In this document: one piece after another, positions 60,037 through 64,000 of the stretch
Layout of the letters: each line of letters opens with the position of its first letter
Position numbering within the stretch: the stretch's first letter is position 1
Assembly (NCBI GenBank): GCA_007026445.1
Contig: VDMD01000015.1
Location: 372,001-436,000, forward strand
Direction of reading: 5' to 3'
Source of the DNA: Schizophyllum amplum
Lineage: Eukaryota > Basidiomycota > Agaricomycetes > Agaricales > Schizophyllaceae
DNA: 64,000 bases
Made by a program: the position numbers and the translations under genes
Notes under the pieces: model-generated
What the model saw: only the letters and a program-made list of their open reading frames with translations
Told to the model about the DNA's origin: nothing
Database searches by the model: none

Positions 60037-62033
60037 TCAGTACGGTGACACTATCTGGAACGCCCCGTTTGTATGCACACGCGCCGTCGCACCAACAGCC
60101 AGCCACCCCTCTTCGTCGCCGTCGCTCGTCTGCGACGGTACGGATACATAATCCTCTGTTCCCAGAGGCTTGCCGACAGCGGGACCCCGGATGAGGAGCG
60201 TGCCGACAGGATCCTCTCCGTTGGCGACGGCTTCCTCGTCCACGTTGATCAAGCGCGCCTCGACGTTTGCGCTCGGCGGGCCCACGTGCGCGGCTTCCAA
60301 AGGGGACGCGGGGAACTCCTGCACATCGAGGGCGAAAGAGGCAAGCACGGGGCCGGCGACGAGCGGCGAGATGAATGCGTTGGCGAGCGGGACAGAGAAT
60401 GCAACACGCGCGGGCGTCAGGAGGGCTGTTGGTACAGCACCTGTTACGCATACAGGTCAGTTTCACGCATTGCAGGCAGTCAACCTTCATCCGCACCTCC
60501 GCTGACAACCAGCAACCGCAAAGAGCCGGCGACCTCACCGACGACGCCACCGCGTGCCGCGTCGTAGACGAGGCGGTCCCAAAGGCTCTCCTTCGTGAGG
60601 TAGCCCTCGGAGATACCCGCCAGCTTGTGCCTCCAGGCGAAAGGATGAAGGAGAACATTTTTACGCGCATCCTTGAGAATGGCGGTAACCATACCCTGAA
60701 GGTGCGCGGGCTTGAGGAACATGATGGTAGGCGACGGAATCGAGTACGATTTGAATGACAGTGCGTCCTTGACGTCAAGGGGTACCTCGGCTACGGCAAT
60801 GAGCTTTGCGAATTATACACCAAACTAGCAACGCGTACCGTCATCCGTGCGGAACTGTTTTGTGCTGGCTAAAGTCGCAAAGGAGACTCCCTCGTAAATG
60901 GCAGCGTATGCGACGGCACGCCCGTAAGGTGTGCTCATAGAATGCGCGGAGACCATGGTGTCGAGAGTGGAGACTGCCTGTTGCTGCGGGATCATCGCCT
61001 TAACCGCGCACACGCCAGCCGTAATGTTCGCGTGCGTCAGCTGGACACCCTGCACCTGGCCTTCGTCATTGGGGTAGAAGGCAAGTGAGAACACGTCGGT
61101 AGGCTCTGCGCAAATAATTAGCCTGGATGAAAAGGATACTATGTATGAACTTACTAGGCAGAGGGGTCAACGTCTTCTCAACACGGAAGCCCTCCCGCTC
61201 TACATCCTCGAAATTGAGAACCTTGACGCGACTGGCTACGCTTGCCATAACTCGTGGGCTCGGCTCCCCAACGACGATGATAGTGTGATGCTCGTGCTCG
61301 CCAGCCTCGTAAATGAGCTCCAGAATAGAGCCAAGAAATTCAGCATGAGTGATGATGGCCGAAGGGGGGTGCTGCTCAAGAACGGGGTCGAGGAGGGTCG
61401 CTGAGGACAAAGTGAAGGAGGGGATGGAGTGGGACGACAGAGCCAGGTCGCTTATGAGGAATTCTGAGAGAATGTCAGCACATAAAGAGGTGACACTCGC
61501 ATGAATCTCACCAATGCTATCGTTCAAGAGAAGTAGGACATTGGAGTCCTCGGGTACGAGGTTCGCGAGTCGGAGAAGACCAGTGCCGAATGACGCGACG
61601 CGGTCTTGAAGTGCCATGTTGGTGATCTACGTGTCCCGGTCAATGCCTCAGAGCTCTGGCTATCAATAACATGGCATACCTTCGTGTTGAATAGCGTCCT
61701 CGGCGTGTCCTGGTCTGACCGCACTAGGTCGGAGAGCACGGTGACATCTTTGTGGGGGCGGACGGGAAACTATACGCGTAGCGCCCAATTAGCATCCGCG
61801 CACAATACTTGACCGGAACCACATACCCTTCCCATTAATCCCGTTCCATAGTTCCTGTACACCGGACTCTCCTTCACATTCCGAACTTTGGAGGTGTCGC
61901 TCTGGCGGCCGAGCAAGATCGGGTGAACAAGCGGCTGCGGCTTGTAGAGGTTTTGGAGGAGGAAAAGCGTCGCGGCGATGAGCCCGAGCAGAATTGTCAG
62001 GTCATCTGTTGCCAGATAGTCTGAGAGCGACAT
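60037..62033 (-). CDS. Acyl-CoA synthetase-like protein with degenerate active site
   Basis: Fold of the AMP-forming acyl-CoA synthetases (long-chain type), about 580 residues. ATG 62031-62033 starts MSLSDYLATDDLTILLGLIAATLFLLQNLYKPQPLVHPILLGRQ, with an N-terminal membrane helix and the HPILLGRQSD segment typical of fungal long-chain synthetases. The place of the ATP loop (normally YTSGTTGxPKGV) reads AFYPNDEGQVQGVQLTHANI, lacking the Ser/Thr/Gly loop and the Lys. The later GWLAVGATARVHTNG lacks the invariant Asp of TGD, no YG-TE motif is seen, and the C-terminal lid domain is absent (stop 60037-60039). It is therefore probably not a synthetase but a membrane-bound pseudoenzyme. Seven or so short introns keep the frame, so it is a maintained gene. 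Confidence 0.85.
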
Positions 62034-62646
62034 GGTGAGCGCCCTGCTGTCCTGGCGCTGCGTTGACGGGAGTGGGACTCTGAAGGAACTGTGACGCCAA
62101 CGGGGACCGGCGCTACCGGCCCTGCGGAGGCTTTGCTGTTGTTTAGCGACGCCTTGAGTGATGCCGGACCGACTTGATCGCGTCCTCTGCCTCTTACCGT
62201 CGCGTTTCTCGCTCTCTCGACGCGTCACTGGATATGCAATGCTCATAGACTGCTGCTTGCACCCGTCTTTGGTCTCGGCATGCAACCTTGCAGACGACTA
62301 CGCGCGTGACACCTGCATTCTAGCCCGCGACAAGGCTGCAATTTCGCCCTGTATCTTCCCCATCGAATTCCTGGTCGATCTTGTCTTCCCTCCTCTTGTT
62401 TCCTGCGCCATGATGTACTCCCAGGTCTTCCCTTTCGAATGATGTCTCTTATGTGCCGCGGCATTGCCTGACTGTGCCGCTATGGGCAGTAAAGGCGAGC
62501 GGGTCTGTGCGTCCACCACGTGATGACTGCTATATGAAGGCTGGGAGGCAGAGGGTTTGACGTCGCCCCTCCTTCCCCCTGCTTTCCCCCTTTCCCCTCG
62601 CACACTTCGAATTCTCTATCTGCCCCCCTTCGGATCTTCTACATCC
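62034..62646. other. Divergent promoter of the synthetase-like gene and the third H1 gene
   Basis: 613 bp. It contains a CACGTG E-box at 62517-62522 and a TATA-like GCTATATG at about 62528-62535, about 110 bp before the H1 ATG. Confidence 0.5.
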
Positions 62647-63889
62647 ATGACTATCTCTGCCAAGCAATCTCCTCCCAAGGCCGTTGCGAAAACCGGCGGC
62701 AGCAAGGCCAGCGTGGCGCCGCACCCGACATGGGTTGAGATGATAAAGGTGCGTATTTAGTCAGGTCTGGCCTCCCCCTTCGCTTCAGCTGACGAAGTAC
62801 CTTTCTTGCCACCTAGGAATGTATCGCTGCTCATCCTGAAGAGGCCCGCGCAGGTGTTTCGCGCCCGACGATCAAGAAGGTGCGTCTCCGACTGATGATC
62901 AAGCAGCATTCTCAACTCGAGTGTTTCCATCCAGTTCGTTGAATCCAAGTACCACATCGAAGTCAATGCCGCTGCTGCAAGCCAGCTCAACCGTGCTATC
63001 ACGACGGGTGCCGACAAAGGCACATTCGTTTTGCCCAAGGGTAAATGAGCGCCCATTCGAGGTCGACGGTATATTTACGCAAATGTTAAGGCCCCTCGGG
63101 CAAGGTGAAGCTCGCCCCCAAGAGCCACATCGCAGAAGCTACCAAGGAGGTGCGCCGCTACCGCCATATTCTTACTTCACATCGTTAATTATTGTTCAGA
63201 ATGCCACTCCCGCAGCCAAGAAGCCCGCTGCTGCCAAGAAGCCCTCTGCCGCCAAGAAATCCAGCCCACCGACTAAGAAGGCTACTACAGCTAGGAAGAC
63301 CGCGCCTGCGAAGAAAGCGTCCGCCGCTGCCCCCAAGAAGTCCAGCCGCTGGCCGCCAAACCCAAGTCCCCAAACACCACCACGACGAAGTCCGGGAGAG
63401 TTGCAGGCACGGTAACAAGCCCTCCTGCGAAGCCTGCTGTGACGAAGACATACGGGTCCGGCGCGCGGAAGGCGGTACCGGCGAAGAAGCCTGCGTCGCC
63501 CCCGACAAAGACTGCGACGAAGAAGCCTGCTGCAATGAAGCCCACGTCCTCGACGAAGAAGGCGGCGGTGACTAAGAAACCGTCAGCGGCGGGCAAGAAA
63601 GAGACTGTAGCTAAGAAGGATGGCGTGGCTAAGAAGGATGGTGTGGCTAAGAAGGCGCCTGCCAAGAAGGTATGTTCATATGGATGATGAGCTGTTTGTT
63701 GTGCGTTATTGACTGCGTGTGCAGGCTGCGCCGGCCGAGAAGAAAGCGGCTGCTAAACCCAAGGCAAAGACGGTTTCGAAGCCGACTACTACCAAAGCGC
63801 CCACACGGGTCAGCAAGAGGGCGACGAAGGTGAGACCATACATTTGCTTTAGGGATTCGAAGGACTCACCGTGCATCCAGGCTGCCTGA
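62647..63889 (+). CDS. Linker histone H1 (third of three), apparent frameshift in tail
   Basis: Seen: MTISAKQSPPKAVAKTGG, then globular-domain exons HPTWVEMIK, ECIAAHPEEARAGVSRPTIKK, FVESKYHIEVNAAAASQLNRAI, KGTFVLPK, KVKLAPK, then a Lys/Ala tail starting NATPAAKKPAAAKK. Within the tail exon the frame breaks near 63345-63352: KKASAAAPKKSS is followed by non-H1-like residues and a stop at 63413-63415. One base out of phase, the Lys/Ala tail resumes (KKPASPPTK, KKDGVAKKDGVAKKAPAKK) and, through two more introns, reaches TGA 63887-63889. No intron fits the break. Either a recent 1-nt loss (truncated tail) or an assembly error. Intron positions match the other H1 genes. Confidence 0.85.
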
Positions 63890-64000
63890 GCTCTTGCGTC
63901 TTCGTGAGTCTGGGTGACTTAATGCGAAGTCTTTCGGCGTCGTGGACGACGCGTGTACGAATATAGCTCTGGATCTATTACTTCAGCTGGGAAGTGTTCC
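63890..64000. other. 3' flank of the third H1 gene to the window end
   Basis: 111 bp; nothing seen. Confidence 0.4.

Overview
The window reads as nuclear DNA of a filamentous basidiomycete, most likely an Agaricomycete. Genes are dense, GC-rich and cut by many introns of about 50 nt. They include families expanded in or limited to that group (Hsp70-like ATPases, a DUF6593 protein, BTB proteins, Ser-rich orphan proteins). I see no rRNA, CRISPR array or bacterial-type operon.

Layout. 47-4742: an Hsp70-like ATPase with a very long disordered tail. 4743-8863: non-coding DNA, a weak small gene, a 55-bp x3 tandem array and an aldo/keto reductase. 8869-19773: a complete Ty3/Gypsy LTR retrotransposon with LTRs identical by eye and a 5-bp target duplication. 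19779-25429: repeat-bearing spacer, a small Ser-rich protein and a PhoD-like phosphatase. 25892-30243: adenylyl cyclase-associated protein, a second small orphan and the N-terminal glutamine amidohydrolase. 30630-36264: a giant disordered protein. 36578-43801: DUF6593 protein, BTB protein, Ca2+/H+ exchanger and a third small orphan. 44532-48643: tRNA-splicing endonuclease subunit Sen34, an uncharacterised protein and an EI24-type membrane protein. 49242-63889: three linker histone H1 genes interspersed with MZM1, a mitochondrial release-factor-like protein, a GDS1/APSES-like regulator, a long foldback repeat and a degenerate acyl-CoA synthetase.

The most unusual object is the retrotransposon. 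Its gag-protease and pol frames lie in the same phase, separated by one TGA followed by CTA (the best known readthrough context). That TGA sits within a small stem-loop and is followed by an 11-bp hairpin, and pol has no ATG near its start. A third long ORF, with a coiled coil, follows pol. The whole element, LTRs included, is packed with perfect short inverted repeats (stems of 8-13 bp, tiny loops) at a density far above chance. This suggests an RNA genome shaped for structure, or an unusual palindrome-forming mutation process.

The host genes are mostly unrelated housekeeping functions. The grouping of three H1 genes, several very tight gene pairs (73 bp divergent, 48 bp tandem), and two genes with apparent 1-nt frame breaks (NTAQ1-like, third H1) are the main host-side points of interest. 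All exon structures were read by eye from splice consensus and protein continuity, so ends are firmer than internal junctions.
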